DNA of 64,000 nucleotides from Qipengyuania mesophila (GCF_019711655.1 NZ_JAIGNU010000001.1:1769501-1833500), one strand, 5' to 3'; positions 26,693 through 37,391 are shown, counted from the first letter of the stretch. Notes: generated by a model from the letters alone, not told the origin. Translations and numbers: made by a program.

Positions 26693-27823
26693 TCAGCCCT
26701 CCCAGGCCTCGCCGTAGACGCGCAGGAAATTGAGCCCGAGCAGCTTCTCGATCTGCCGCTGGCTCCACCCGCGCCGCGCGAGCGCATCGGCGAACCTTTC
26801 GAGCCGGTCGATCGAATTGTAGTCCTGGACGATGGGGTAGAAGCCGATCTTCTCGCCCGGGGCCGCTATTCCTTCGTCGATCCGGCGCTGCTGCTCGGTG
26901 TCCCACGCCTTGCGGGTTTCGGCCGTCATTTCGGGCGGGACCGGGCCGTTGTCGGTCCCGATTCCGATATGATCCTCGCCCAGCACGCCGAGCATGTGGT
27001 CGGCGTGGTCGAGCAGGACCTCGCCCGAGGGCGCCATGTCGGCCGAAAGATAAGGCATGAAATACAGCCCCACGACGCCGCCCTTGTCGGCGACCGCGCG
27101 CATCGTTTCGTCGGAGGTGTTGCGCGGGTGGTCGTTGAGCGCGCGTGCGCCGGTGTGGCTGATCACGAGCGGGCGGGCCGAGGCCTCGACCGCCTCGGCC
27201 ATGGTCCGCGCGCCGCCGTGCGACAGGTCGAGCAGCAGGCGCTCGCTCTCGATCCGCTCGATCGTTGCGCGGCCGAGCTTCGAGAGGCCGGCGTTGTCGG
27301 GCTCGATCGACCCGTCGCCGGCGAGGTTGCGGTTGTTGTAGGTCAGCTGGATCGAGCGCAGGCCGCGCTCCTTCATCGTCGCGATCCGGTCGAGCGCGGG
27401 GCCGATCATCGCGGTGTCCTGCGTGCCGTAGATGATCCCCATCCGGCCGGTTTCCTTGGCCGTGCGGATGTCGGCCGCCTGCCGGACCACGAGGAAGCGG
27501 TCGGGATTGGCGCCGACGAAGCTTTCGAAATAGTCCATGAAGTCTTCGTATTGCTCCCAGGCGTCGACCTGGTTGCCCACCGGCATGGCGGTGATGCGCG
27601 TCGCGGTGACGCCGCTTGCGCGGATCTCCGCCCAGCCCTTCGCGGACAGACGCGTGACGCCGTCCTCGCCATAGGGATCGCCGATCCCGCCGAGACCATC
27701 GATCACGATGGCGTCCTTGAGGAAGCTTCTGGCGGGGCGCGCGAAAACGGGGCTGGGGCCGACGAGAACGGCAGCGGCGCCTGCCCCCATCCCGGCAAGC
27801 CACTGGCGTCTGTTGATATGCAT
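26693..27823 (-). CDS. M19 membrane-dipeptidase-like protein, TAT-exported, missing several canonical zinc ligands
   Basis: This 376-residue TIM-barrel protein of the renal-dipeptidase family. The N-terminus HINRRQWLAGMGAGAAAVLVG is a twin-arginine signal, so it acts in the periplasm. The segment that normally reads DGHND here reads IDGLGGIGDPYG, so the HxD metal pair is absent. The bridging Glu position lies in IIYGTQDTA, without an obvious Glu. The two barrel histidines remain (LDLSHGG and VISHTGARAL). It may use another metal set-up or be a non-hydrolytic relative. It is divergent from the DsrE-like gene. Confidence 0.8.
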   Translation of the reverse strand: MHINRRQWLAGMGAGAAAVLVGPSPVFARPARSFLKDAIVIDGLGGIGDPYGEDGVTRLSAKGWAEIRASGVTATRITAMPVGNQVDAWEQYEDFMDYFESFVGANPDRFLVVRQAADIRTAKETGRMGIIYGTQDTAMIGPALDRIATMKERGLRSIQLTYNNRNLAGDGSIEPDNAGLSKLGRATIERIESERLLLDLSHGGARTMAEAVEASARPLVISHTGARALNDHPRNTSDETMRAVADKGGVVGLYFMPYLSADMAPSGEVLLDHADHMLGVLGEDHIGIGTDNGPVPPEMTAETRKAWDTEQQRRIDEGIAAPGEKIGFYPIVQDYNSIDRLERFADALARRGWSQRQIEKLLGLNFLRVYGEAWEG

Positions 27824-27887
27824 GGCGCAAGGGCTACAAGCGGTTGGCAGGAGTGGCAAGCGCGCCGCGCGAGAGAGGATACAGGTC

Positions 27888-28427
27888 ATGCGGGCAATGT
27901 GGTTGGTTCTGGCGGTGGCAGGGCTTTCGGTGCCGGCGGCGGCGCAGGACATGAGCGCCTTCAAGACCGGCCCGGTGTTCGAGGATTTCGGCCCGCATGC
28001 CGCGGTCGAAGGGATCGGCGAGGTGCCGGCGGACACCGAATTCGCTGTCGCCTTCGACGCCACCGAGCCGGCCAAGGACGGCGAGCGCAACAAGGGCGTG
28101 GAAAGCGCCGCGCGCTTCATCAACATGCATGTCGCCGCCGGCGTGCCCGAGGACAATATCCGTGTCGCGGTGGTGGTCCACGGCAAGGCGGTGCTCGACC
28201 TGCTCAATCCCGAAGGCCGGACCGCGCATGACCTGGGCGACAATGCCAGCGCAGCGATGATCCGCGCCATGCTCGACGAAGGCGTGCGCCTGATCGTCTG
28301 CGGCCAGAGCGCCACCGCGCAAGGTGTGAGCCAGGAGGAGCTGATCCCCGGCGTCGAAATGGCGCTCTCCGCCATGACCGCCTTCGCGCTGCTGCAGCAG
28401 GCGGGCTATACGGTGAACCCGTTTTGA
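27888..28427 (+). CDS. Periplasmic DsrE/DsrF-like protein
   Basis: This 179-residue protein has a Sec signal peptide (MRAMWLVLAVAGLSVPAAAQ). The body fits the DsrE-like Rossmann-type fold: FAVAFD near residue 50, VAVVVHGKAVLDLL in the middle, and VRLIVCGQSATAQGVS near the end. The Cys in LIVCGQSA sits at the position of the sulfur-carrying cysteine of DsrE/TusD. Extracytoplasmic DsrE-like proteins are common in proteobacteria and poorly characterised. The start has a GAGAGAGGA ribosome-binding site. Confidence 0.82.
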   Translation: MRAMWLVLAVAGLSVPAAAQDMSAFKTGPVFEDFGPHAAVEGIGEVPADTEFAVAFDATEPAKDGERNKGVESAARFINMHVAAGVPEDNIRVAVVVHGKAVLDLLNPEGRTAHDLGDNASAAMIRAMLDEGVRLIVCGQSATAQGVSQEELIPGVEMALSAMTAFALLQQAGYTVNPF

Positions 28428-28445
28428 GCGGCTATTTCCGTAGAT

Positions 28446-28480
28446 CCGTCATCCTGAACTCGTTTCAGGATCCATCTGGC
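28446..28480 (+). repeat. REP-like palindromic element, left copy
   Basis: A 35-bp element containing the perfect 8-bp stem ATCCTGAA/TTCAGGAT. It is 30/35 identical to the inverted copy at 28816-28850. It overlaps the 3' end of the GIY-YIG gene. Confidence 0.8.
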
Positions 28481-28800
28481 CGCTCGTATCGAGCAAGCGG
28501 GTCGAACCCCAATCCGACAGCCAGGTCGATCCATTGCGGGTTATCGCTCTCGATGAGATTGATCTTCCATTGACGATGCCAGCGCTTCAGCTGCTTCTCG
28601 CGCAGGATCGCGGCTTCCATCTCGTCGAACATCTCGAAGCGGGCGAGGCGGTAGACCCTGTAACGCGCGACGAAGCCACCGGTCATGCCTTCGCGATGTT
28701 GCCACAGTCGTTGTTCGAGGTCGGAGGTGACCCCGATATACAGCGTGCCGCGTGGTTGGCTCGCAAGGATATAGACGCAAGGGTTGCGCTCGAAAGACAT
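28465..28800 (-). CDS. GIY-YIG nuclease-domain protein
   Basis: This 111-residue single-domain protein. The GIY-YIG core is read as VYILAS followed by TLYIGVTSDLEQRLWQHR, the standard beta-strand pair and Arg helix. The acidic residue comes from MEAAILREKQLKRWHR (Glu of the EKQLK motif), giving the UvrC/YhbQ-like single-domain type. It may nick DNA. Upstream in-frame codons exist, but they would translate the right palindrome, so the ATG at 28800 is preferred. The gene is bracketed by inverted 35-bp repeats, suggesting a small mobile cassette placed just before ruvB. Confidence 0.88.
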   Translation of the reverse strand: MSFERNPCVYILASQPRGTLYIGVTSDLEQRLWQHREGMTGGFVARYRVYRLARFEMFDEMEAAILREKQLKRWHRQWKINLIESDNPQWIDLAVGLGFDPLARYERPDGS

Positions 28801-28815
28801 GCGCCGGTGATTGCT

Positions 28816-28850
28816 GGCAGATGGATGCTGAAACAAGTTCGGCATGACGG
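28816..28850 (-). repeat. REP-like palindromic element, right inverted copy
   Basis: An inverted copy of the left element. The stem change is compensatory: the C-G pair of the left copy is a G-C pair here (ATG...CAT). It lies between the GIY-YIG start and ruvB. Confidence 0.8.
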
Positions 28851-28862
28851 TATGGGGAAGGT

Positions 28863-29888
28863 GTGACCGAACCCGTCCCCCTCCATTCGCCAGACCGGCA
28901 ACCCGAAGACCCCGACGCCGCACTGCGCCCGAAATCGCTAGGCGAATTCGTCGGGCAGAAGGCGGCGCGCGAGAATCTGCGCGTCTTCATCGAGGCGGCG
29001 CGTGGGCGCGGTGAGGCGATGGACCATGTGCTGTTCTTCGGCCCGCCGGGGCTCGGCAAGACCACGCTGGCGCAGATCGTCGCCAAGGAACTCGGCGTCG
29101 GTTTCCGTGCCACTTCCGGCCCGGTGATCGCCAAGGCGGGCGACCTTGCCGCGCTGCTCACCAATCTCGAGCCCAACGACGTGCTCTTCATCGACGAGAT
29201 CCACCGGCTCAATCCGGTGGTCGAGGAAGTGCTTTATCCCGCGATGGAAGACCGCGCGCTCGACATCATCATCGGCGAGGGGCCGAGCGCGCGCAGCGTG
29301 CGGATCGACCTGCCGCCCTTCACCCTGGTCGGTGCCACGACACGGCAGGGGCTGCTGACCACGCCGCTGCGCGATCGTTTCGGCATTCCGGTGCGGCTGA
29401 ATTTCTACACCGAGGACGAGTTGCTCCGCGTCGTCACCCGCGGGGCGGGGCTGCTCGGCATGGGCATCGACGAGGGCGGCGCGCGCGAGATCGCCCGCCG
29501 CAGCCGCGGGACGCCGCGCGTCGCCGGGCGGCTGATGCGCCGCGTGCGCGATTTCGCGCATGTGCTGGGCGAAGCCATCGTCACCACCCGGGTTGCCGAC
29601 GAGGCGCTGACGCGGCTGGAGGTCGATTCGCTCGGTCTCGATGCGATGGACCGGCGTTATCTCACCATGATCGCGACGACGTACAAGGGCGGGCCGGTCG
29701 GCGTCGAAACGCTCGCGGCGGGCCTCAGCGAGCCGCGCGACACGGTCGAGGAGGTGATCGAGCCCTACCTCATCCAGCTCGGCCTGATCGCGCGAACTGC
29801 GCGCGGGCGCATGCTCAACGACGGCGGGTGGAACCATCTCGGCCTTGCGCCGCCCTCGAGACCGCAGGGCGACATGTTCGACAAATGA
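28863..29888 (+). CDS. ruvB: Holliday junction branch migration helicase RuvB
   Basis: This 341-residue AAA+ motor drives branch migration with RuvA. Walker A is GPPGLGKTT at about residues 60-68, Walker B is LFIDEIH, sensor 1 is GATTRQG and the arginine-finger region is LRDRFGIP. The C-terminal winged helix ends with the [12 protein letters not shown] motif. The start codon is GTG with a GGGGAAGG site close by. The palindrome-flanked GIY-YIG gene lies directly upstream, so part of its leader comes from that element. Confidence 0.96.
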   Translation: MTEPVPLHSPDRQPEDPDAALRPKSLGEFVGQKAARENLRVFIEAARGRGEAMDHVLFFGPPGLGKTTLAQIVAKELGVGFRATSGPVIAKAGDLAALLTNLEPNDVLFIDEIHRLNPVVEEVLYPAMEDRALDIIIGEGPSARSVRIDLPPFTLVGATTRQGLLTTPLRDRFGIPVRLNFYTEDELLRVVTRGAGLLGMGIDEGGAREIARRSRGTPRVAGRLMRRVRDFAHVLGEAIVTTRVADEALTRLEVDSLGLDAMDRRYLTMIATTYKGGPVGVETLAAGLSEPRDTVEEVIEPYLIQLGLIARTARGRMLNDGGWNHLGLAPPSRPQGDMFDK

Positions 29889-29922
29889 GGTTTCCGGCGC
29901 GGTAACACCAGGGCGGAAATCG

Positions 29923-29937
29923 GTCCCGAAACGGGAC
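29923..29937 (+). terminator. Small hairpin after ruvB
   Basis: GTCCCG (29923-29928) pairs with CGGGAC (29932-29937) around AAA, 35 bp past the ruvB stop, without a T tract. A weak terminator or stabiliser is possible. Confidence 0.35.
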
Positions 29938-30106
29938 GGGGCTTGCGCAACCCTCGCATTTCCGCGAAAAATTTACTTTCTGAGGGTACTAGCGATCGAT
30001 AACCATAGGCGAGTCCCACGGGAGGGATAAGCGACAGGATACGCAGGATCGCGATAAACGGCGGAAATCCCCCGCTTTTGCGCGGTCGCAACAGGAAGTC
30101 AGAACG

Positions 30107-31132
30107 ATGTCGGTTAAGTCAGCTCTTGCCAAACTCTCGGCCACTGCGGCGGGTGGCGCGTTGCTTGCAGGCGGCGCGGTGCATGTCGCCGAGAAGCCGA
30201 TCACCGACAATCCGCAGTACAAGGCCAAGGCGGTCAAGCAGGTAAAATACGTCAAGCAGGCCAAGCCCCGCGCCGTGCCGCGGCCGACCGTGCCGCGCGC
30301 CCGCTCGATCCCGCGCCCGGTCGAATGCGTCCCCGCCGACTCGCCCGAAGCGGTCAACAATCCGAACAACATCTGCCCGCCGGTCTATCGCCAGGCGATG
30401 GCCGCCGTTCCGGTTCCCCCGCTGCCCGCAGCGGCGCCCGTCGGCGGCGGCGGCTCGGCCCGCTCGATCCCGAGCGGCGGCGGTGGCGGCTATGGCGGCG
30501 GCTTCGGCGGCGGCTTCTTCGGCGGTTTCTTCACCGGTTCGAGCGGCGGTGGCAGCGTGGTGGTCAATTCGACCACGACCACCGGCGGAGAGCCCGGCGA
30601 TGTGATCGTCGACGTGTCGACCACCACCTCCACCGGCGGTTCGTCGACCTCGACCTCCTCGGGCGGATCGTCGACTTCGACCTCGACCGGCGAAGTGTCG
30701 ACCACCACCAGCTCGAGCAGCAGCACCGGCGAGGTGTCGACCTCCACGGGTGAGGTTTCGACCACCACGACCACGGGTTCGGTTTCGACTTCGACCGGCG
30801 AGGTTTCGACGTCCACCGGTGAGGTCTCGACCTCGACCGGCGAAGTCTCGACGTCCACTGGCGAGGTCTCCACCTCGACCGGCGAAGTGTCGACCACCAG
30901 CGGCAACATCACTTCGAGCACCAGCTCGTCGTCCTCGACCAGCACCTCGAGCTCGACTTCGTCCTCGACCTCGACGTCCAGCTCGACCTCGAGTTCGAGC
31001 AGCACCTCGAGCTCGACCTCGGGCAGCAGCAGCGGCACCGATGTCCCTGCCCCGCCGATGATGGCGCTGTTCGGCATGGCTGCCGCGGCAGTTCTCGGCC
31101 GCCGCAAGTTCCGCATCAAGCGGGGTGCGTGA
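30107..31132 (+). CDS. Ser/Thr-rich surface protein with STSTGEV repeats and a PEP-CTERM-like C-terminus
   Basis: This 341-residue protein is not a known enzyme. Layout: a hydrophobic N-terminal segment (about 10-28), a basic/Pro region with two Cys (VECVP, NNICPP), a Gly-rich block (GGGGGYGGGFGGGFFGG), then about 170 residues almost wholly Ser, Thr and Gly. That part includes five perfect STSTGEV heptads. The C-terminus has a short Pro motif (VPAPP), one membrane helix (MMALFGMAAAAVLG) and a basic tail (RRKFRIKR). That tripartite tail resembles PEP-CTERM sorting signals handled by exosortase, with PAP replacing PEP. A heavily glycosylated surface protein is the likely form. ATG follows an AGGAAG site. 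Confidence 0.75.
   Translation: MSVKSALAKLSATAAGGALLAGGAVHVAEKPITDNPQYKAKAVKQVKYVKQAKPRAVPRPTVPRARSIPRPVECVPADSPEAVNNPNNICPPVYRQAMAAVPVPPLPAAAPVGGGGSARSIPSGGGGGYGGGFGGGFFGGFFTGSSGGGSVVVNSTTTTGGEPGDVIVDVSTTTSTGGSSTSTSSGGSSTSTSTGEVSTTTSSSSSTGEVSTSTGEVSTTTTTGSVSTSTGEVSTSTGEVSTSTGEVSTSTGEVSTSTGEVSTTSGNITSSTSSSSSTSTSSSTSSSTSTSSSTSSSSSTSSSTSGSSSGTDVPAPPMMALFGMAAAAVLGRRKFRIKRGA
30785..30889 (+). repeat. Tandem 21-bp array encoding five STSTGEV heptads
   Basis: Five consecutive in-frame 21-bp units. Synonymous differences alternate between units (TCG/TCC, GGC/GGT, GAG/GAA) while the heptad stays unchanged, so selection acts on the protein. Further, interrupted copies lie upstream in the same gene. 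Confidence 0.85.
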
Positions 31133-31147
31133 GGACGCTCGGGCGCG

Positions 31148-31867
31148 TTAGCCGCGCTGCCTGAGGCTCCATTCGCCCTGGCGATACCACTGCGTCACGA
31201 CATATTTCTCGCCCGCGAGCACGGGTAATGCCGCGTGCCTGGTGGCACGGTTGGGCTGTCCCTTGCGGTCCATATTGTCCCACAGCACCAGCATGCCCGG
31301 TTCGGGCACGATCCGCAGGTCGAGTTCGGGAAACTCGGTCTCGCCCCCCTCCCCGACCTCATTGAGATAGACCATCGCGGTCCAGCTGCGCTGGCCACCG
31401 CGATTGCGCTCGACCTGCCAGTGCGGGCGGTCGAGGCGGAAGTGGTCGCGGTGATGGCGATATTCCTCACCGACGAAATAGCGCTGGCCCTGCAGCGGTT
31501 CGGCATGGACGCGGTCGATCCCGGTCATCGCGGCGATCCTGTCCGCCAGCGCGCGTGTTTCGGGCATCTCTTCGGAGAAGAAGTGGGTCGAGCTGGTCCG
31601 TCCGCGCGGCGACGATCGCTCCGAGAACAATACCGAGGGCTGGATCCGGCTGTCGATGATCGCGATCAGCTTGCGGCATTGCTGCGCGCTCAGCAGGCCG
31701 CGCACCAGGAACAGATCGGCCTTGCCCCCGCCGCGCGGCTCGGCGTCGGGATGGGCCAGCAGCCGCTCGCGCACCGCCTGGCCGATTCCGCGCAATATGG
31801 CGGGATCGGCCTCGGGGTCGGCTGGCGTGCTACCCAGCAGCTGCGACAGGCGGCCGCGTAGGGACAT
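31148..31867 (-). CDS. 2-oxoglutarate/Fe(II)-dependent oxygenase, prolyl 4-hydroxylase type
   Basis: This 239-residue protein has the double-stranded beta-helix dioxygenase fold. The iron ligands are His139 and Asp141 (HHRD) and His211 (ATRHAAL). Lys221 (AGEKYV) would bind 2-oxoglutarate. GGETEFPEL is the conserved loop of prolyl-4-hydroxylase alpha-like proteins. The substrate is unknown; P4H-type enzymes hydroxylate proline in proteins. The neighbouring Pro-containing surface protein is convergent with it. It lies 28 bp after acnA on the same strand and may be co-transcribed. Confidence 0.88.
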   Translation of the reverse strand: MSLRGRLSQLLGSTPADPEADPAILRGIGQAVRERLLAHPDAEPRGGGKADLFLVRGLLSAQQCRKLIAIIDSRIQPSVLFSERSSPRGRTSSTHFFSEEMPETRALADRIAAMTGIDRVHAEPLQGQRYFVGEEYRHHRDHFRLDRPHWQVERNRGGQRSWTAMVYLNEVGEGGETEFPELDLRIVPEPGMLVLWDNMDRKGQPNRATRHAALPVLAGEKYVVTQWYRQGEWSLRQRG

Positions 31868-31895
31868 GCCAGCCGGCGTTACCGCTCGCCCCAGA

Positions 31896-34571
<2,676 letters not shown>

Positions 34572-34698
34572 GCGCGCATCTGTCCTTTCGTTTGAGAGCC
34601 GTCACCAGTCCAATGGGCAGGACGGCTGAATGTGCCGCGCACCTGCGCCGGAACGTCGCAAAAATCAAGTCTGCCGCGGTGCAGCATGGCAGGGCGCG

Positions 34699-34724
34699 GG
34701 AACCCGTGCCGGGGGTGTGCGGTT
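34699..34724 (+). promoter_or_regulatory. Possible EcfG (general stress response) promoter
   Basis: GGAAC (34699-34703), a 17-nt spacer, then GGTT (34721-34724), close to the alphaproteobacterial EcfG consensus GGAAC-N16/17-CGTT. It lies about 60 bp upstream of the 49-residue gene, the right distance for a short leader. One mismatch in the -10 makes this tentative. Confidence 0.4.
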
Positions 34725-34786
34725 GATTCGGTAACAAGAGGGCTGGCGCGCCGGACGGGTTGCGCAGTCTCAAGGAGGAAATTGCA

Positions 34787-34936
34787 ATGGTTTCGCGCAA
34801 GGCGCGCACGCGCTCGCACCAATCGCTTCGTCTCGCCGTTCTCGCGGCCGCACTCGGTGTGGCCGGATGTTTCACCGCCGCCTTCACTTTCGCCGACCAG
34901 CCGGTACAGGCCGCCGAAGTGGTGCAGCAGCGCTAG
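34787..34936 (+). CDS. 49-residue lipoprotein-like or membrane-anchored peptide
   Basis: A small gene with an excellent ribosome-binding site (AAGGAGG at 34772-34778, 8 bp before ATG). The product has a basic N-terminus (MVSRKARTRSHQSLR), a hydrophobic stretch (LAVLAAALGVAG) and a Cys in GVAGCF that fits a lipobox, then a short polar tail ending VQAAEVVQQR. It is not recognised as a known family. Only a 29-residue tail would remain after lipidation. An EcfG-like promoter lies upstream, so induction by general stress is possible. Its last 4 bp overlap the convergent DMT transporter gene. Confidence 0.6.
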   Translation: MVSRKARTRSHQSLRLAVLAAALGVAGCFTAAFTFADQPVQAAEVVQQR

Positions 34937-35856
34937 AGCGCGCTTTGTTCGGTGTGCCTGCCGGTCGTCGCGATCCAGCAGCCGAACACGATCAGCGCCG
35001 CGCCCGCCACGGCAGTCCAGGTCACCGCCTCGGCGAGTAACAGCCAGCCGAAGAGCGAGGCCCAGACGAACCCCGAATATTCGAGCGGGACCAGCACCTG
35101 CGCCTCCGCCCGGGCATAGGCCCAGGCCATCGTCAGCGCGCCCGCGACCGTGAGTGCGGCGCCGATCGCCACGCTGCGGAGCCCGGCCACATCCGGGAAT
35201 TCGAACAGGAACGGCGCGGCGAGGCAGTAGGTCAGCCCGGCGATCCCCATATAGAAGGTCGCCACCTCGGTCGGTTTGGCGACGAGCGCCTGCTGGCGCT
35301 GGAGCACCAGGTTCCAGGCATAGAGCAGTGCCGAGGTCACGATCGCCGCGAGGCCGAACAGCGTGTCCTCGTTGAGATTGCCGCGCCCGAACTTGCCCCC
35401 CACGATCACCAGCACGCCCGCCAGCCCCAGCACCGCGCCCCACACCGCGCGCGGGCGCACCGTCTCGCCCAGCAGGATCGCGGCGAGGTAGAGCGAGATG
35501 ATCGGCGCGACGAAGCTGATCGCGATGGTCTCCGCGAGCGGCAGCTTGGTCAGCGCGTAGAAGAAGGTCAGGGCCATCCCCGCGCCGACCACGCCGCGGA
35601 TGGCGTGGATCTTCATCACCGTGCGCGCCGGCCACGACGGGCGACCGGCGAGCCACAGCGGGGCCACGATCGCGAAGGCGATCCCCGCGCGCAGCAATGC
35701 CGCCATATAGGCGCCGAGCGCGAGCGAGGCGGTCTTCATGACCGCGTCCATCGCCGAGAGGATCGCGATGCCACCGGCCGTCGCAAGAATCGGACCGATT
35801 GAGGAAGGGGGCTTGCTCACCCGACTGCGCATATCGAGGGTCGGGCGCCGCGTCAT
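34933..35856 (-). CDS. EamA/DMT-superfamily permease
   Basis: This 307-residue inner-membrane transporter has ten predicted helices in two EamA repeats. Repeat 1 starts about residue 20 (GPILATAGGIAILSAMDAVMKT) and repeat 2 about residue 160 (LFGLAAIVTSALLYAWNLVLQR). PLAETIAISFVAPI is a typical EamA loop. Members export amino acids, purines or other small metabolites; the substrate here is unknown. ATG at 35856 is preferred; a downstream in-frame ATG at 35832 is also possible. Confidence 0.87.
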   Translation of the reverse strand: MTRRPTLDMRSRVSKPPSSIGPILATAGGIAILSAMDAVMKTASLALGAYMAALLRAGIAFAIVAPLWLAGRPSWPARTVMKIHAIRGVVGAGMALTFFYALTKLPLAETIAISFVAPIISLYLAAILLGETVRPRAVWGAVLGLAGVLVIVGGKFGRGNLNEDTLFGLAAIVTSALLYAWNLVLQRQQALVAKPTEVATFYMGIAGLTYCLAAPFLFEFPDVAGLRSVAIGAALTVAGALTMAWAYARAEAQVLVPLEYSGFVWASLFGWLLLAEAVTWTAVAGAALIVFGCWIATTGRHTEQSAL

Positions 35857-35959
35857 CAATTCAGCCTCGCGAAAGCAGGGATATTGGAAAGCCTTGACGC
35901 ATTGGGCTAATATACGGCCCGACGCGCCGCTTCGGCGCGGGGCGCTTCTGGTAGGACTT

Positions 35960-37381
35960 ATGACACGCTTTCGTCTGATTCTCGGTTCCGCAATGGGTGC
36001 GGCGCTGTGTGCAACCTCGGTCATGGCGCAGGACAAGGCGCCCGAAGACCTGCTGCCGCCCGAACCGGCGAAGGTCACCGAGAAGCTGCCCGACTACACT
36101 GCCGACACGCCGAAGCCGCAGCCGAGCGTGGACGACAGTTTCGACGATATTCGCATGAGTTCGGGTGAGGTGGTTCAGCAGCTCCCCGTGCTGGTGCGCG
36201 CATGGAGCGTGCCGCAGGCGAAGAAGCTGCTCGCCTTCATCCCCACGGTCGAGGCCGAGGGACTGGTGCCGGCCGACTATCGCGCCGCCGACCTGTCCGC
36301 CGCGATCGCCCGGGGCGAAGGCACGGCGCTCAACGAGCTTGCGAGCCAGATTTTCGTCTGGCTGGTCGAGGACCTGCGCGACGGGCGCACCCCGATGGAT
36401 GCGCGGCGCCAGTGGTTCGTGGTCGATCCCGACCCCGATGTGCTCCCTTCGGATCGCCTGCTCGAACAGGCCGTGACCACCGGCGATATCGCCGGGATCC
36501 TGGCGGCGCTCAATCCGGTCTCGCCCGACTACGCGCGCCTGAAAGAGAAGCTGGCGACCACCACCAATCCCGCGGAGCGCAAGCTGATCCGCGCCAATAT
36601 GGACCGCTGGCGCTGGCTCGGCCGCGATCTCGGCAAGCAGTATCTGCTGACCAACGTGCCCGAATACCAGCTGCGGCTGACGGTCAACGACCGGATCATC
36701 AAGAACTACCGCGTGGTGGTGGGCAAACCCGGCCGCACCGCGACGCCGCAGCTCGCCGAAATGGTCGAGGCGGTGATCTTCAATCCGACTTGGACGGTGC
36801 CGCAGTCGATCGTGAAGGGCGAGGGGCTCGGCGCCAAGGTGCTCAACAATCCGGCCTGGGCGCGCGCCGCCGGCTACAAGGCGACCAAGGGCGCCAATGG
36901 CTGGATCAGCGTGGTGCAGCAGCCGGGTCCGGGCAATTCGCTCGGCCTGATGAAGCTCGACATGCCCAACGAACACGCGATCTTCCTCCACGACACGCCC
37001 GCCAAGGCGCTGTTCAACCAGGATAACCGCGCGCTCAGCCACGGCTGCATCCGCGTGCAGGGCGCGCGCGAACTGGCGATGACCATGTCGATGCTGGGCA
37101 ATGCCAAGAGCCGCGAAGACCTGCCGGCGATCCAGCAGGAGGTCTCCGAAATCACCGCCAGCCGCGAATACACGCGCTATCCGATGGCCAAGCAGTGGCC
37201 GGTCTACATCACCTATTTCACCTACGGCGTCGATGTGGACGGCAATCTGCGCAAGTTCGCCGACATCTACGACCGCGACGCGCCGGTGCTCGCCGCGCTC
37301 GACGCGCCGCGCCAGCGCGACCGTGCGCGGGAAACCAGCGAGGAAGTGATCGAGATCGTCGACGATCTCCAGACCAGCTGA
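35960..37381 (+). CDS. L,D-transpeptidase of the YcbB/LdtD type
   Basis: This 473-residue periplasmic enzyme forms 3-3 crosslinks in peptidoglycan. A Sec signal peptide ends in SVMAQ. The middle helical part (WFVVDPDPD) replaces the usual scaffold. The YkuD catalytic domain (about 260-400) has YQLRLTVNDRIIKNYRVVVGKPGR, the ATPQ loop, FNPTWTVPQSIV, the upstream HDTPAK and the catalytic SHGCIRVQGARELA with the nucleophilic Cys. A coiled, charged tail ends the protein. It is divergent from the DMT gene and convergent with a second, unrelated-type L,D-transpeptidase. Confidence 0.92.
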   Translation: MTRFRLILGSAMGAALCATSVMAQDKAPEDLLPPEPAKVTEKLPDYTADTPKPQPSVDDSFDDIRMSSGEVVQQLPVLVRAWSVPQAKKLLAFIPTVEAEGLVPADYRAADLSAAIARGEGTALNELASQIFVWLVEDLRDGRTPMDARRQWFVVDPDPDVLPSDRLLEQAVTTGDIAGILAALNPVSPDYARLKEKLATTTNPAERKLIRANMDRWRWLGRDLGKQYLLTNVPEYQLRLTVNDRIIKNYRVVVGKPGRTATPQLAEMVEAVIFNPTWTVPQSIVKGEGLGAKVLNNPAWARAAGYKATKGANGWISVVQQPGPGNSLGLMKLDMPNEHAIFLHDTPAKALFNQDNRALSHGCIRVQGARELAMTMSMLGNAKSREDLPAIQQEVSEITASREYTRYPMAKQWPVYITYFTYGVDVDGNLRKFADIYDRDAPVLAALDAPRQRDRARETSEEVIEIVDDLQTS

Positions 37382-37391
37382 GGAATCGGGC

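Noticed and set aside
28801..28923. N-terminal extension of the GIY-YIG gene
   Set aside because: It would translate the right palindromic element; the ATG at 28800 gives a normal single-domain length.
29902..29930. Sigma-F-like promoter (GTAACA ... CGAA) before the Ser/Thr-rich gene
   Set aside because: The spacer is 19 nt rather than 16 and it lies more than 170 bp from the start codon.
30785..30889. Array of 21-bp repeats considered as CRISPR
   Set aside because: No spacers of 30 bp or more, units are contiguous and in frame, and there are no cas genes in the window.
30490..31119. 209-residue Val/Glu-rich frame opposite the Ser/Thr-rich gene
   Set aside because: It is the reverse reading of the Ser/Thr repeats (GAC/GAG and GTC/GTG patterns). 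The plus-strand gene has a ribosome site, signal-like start and sorting-type tail.
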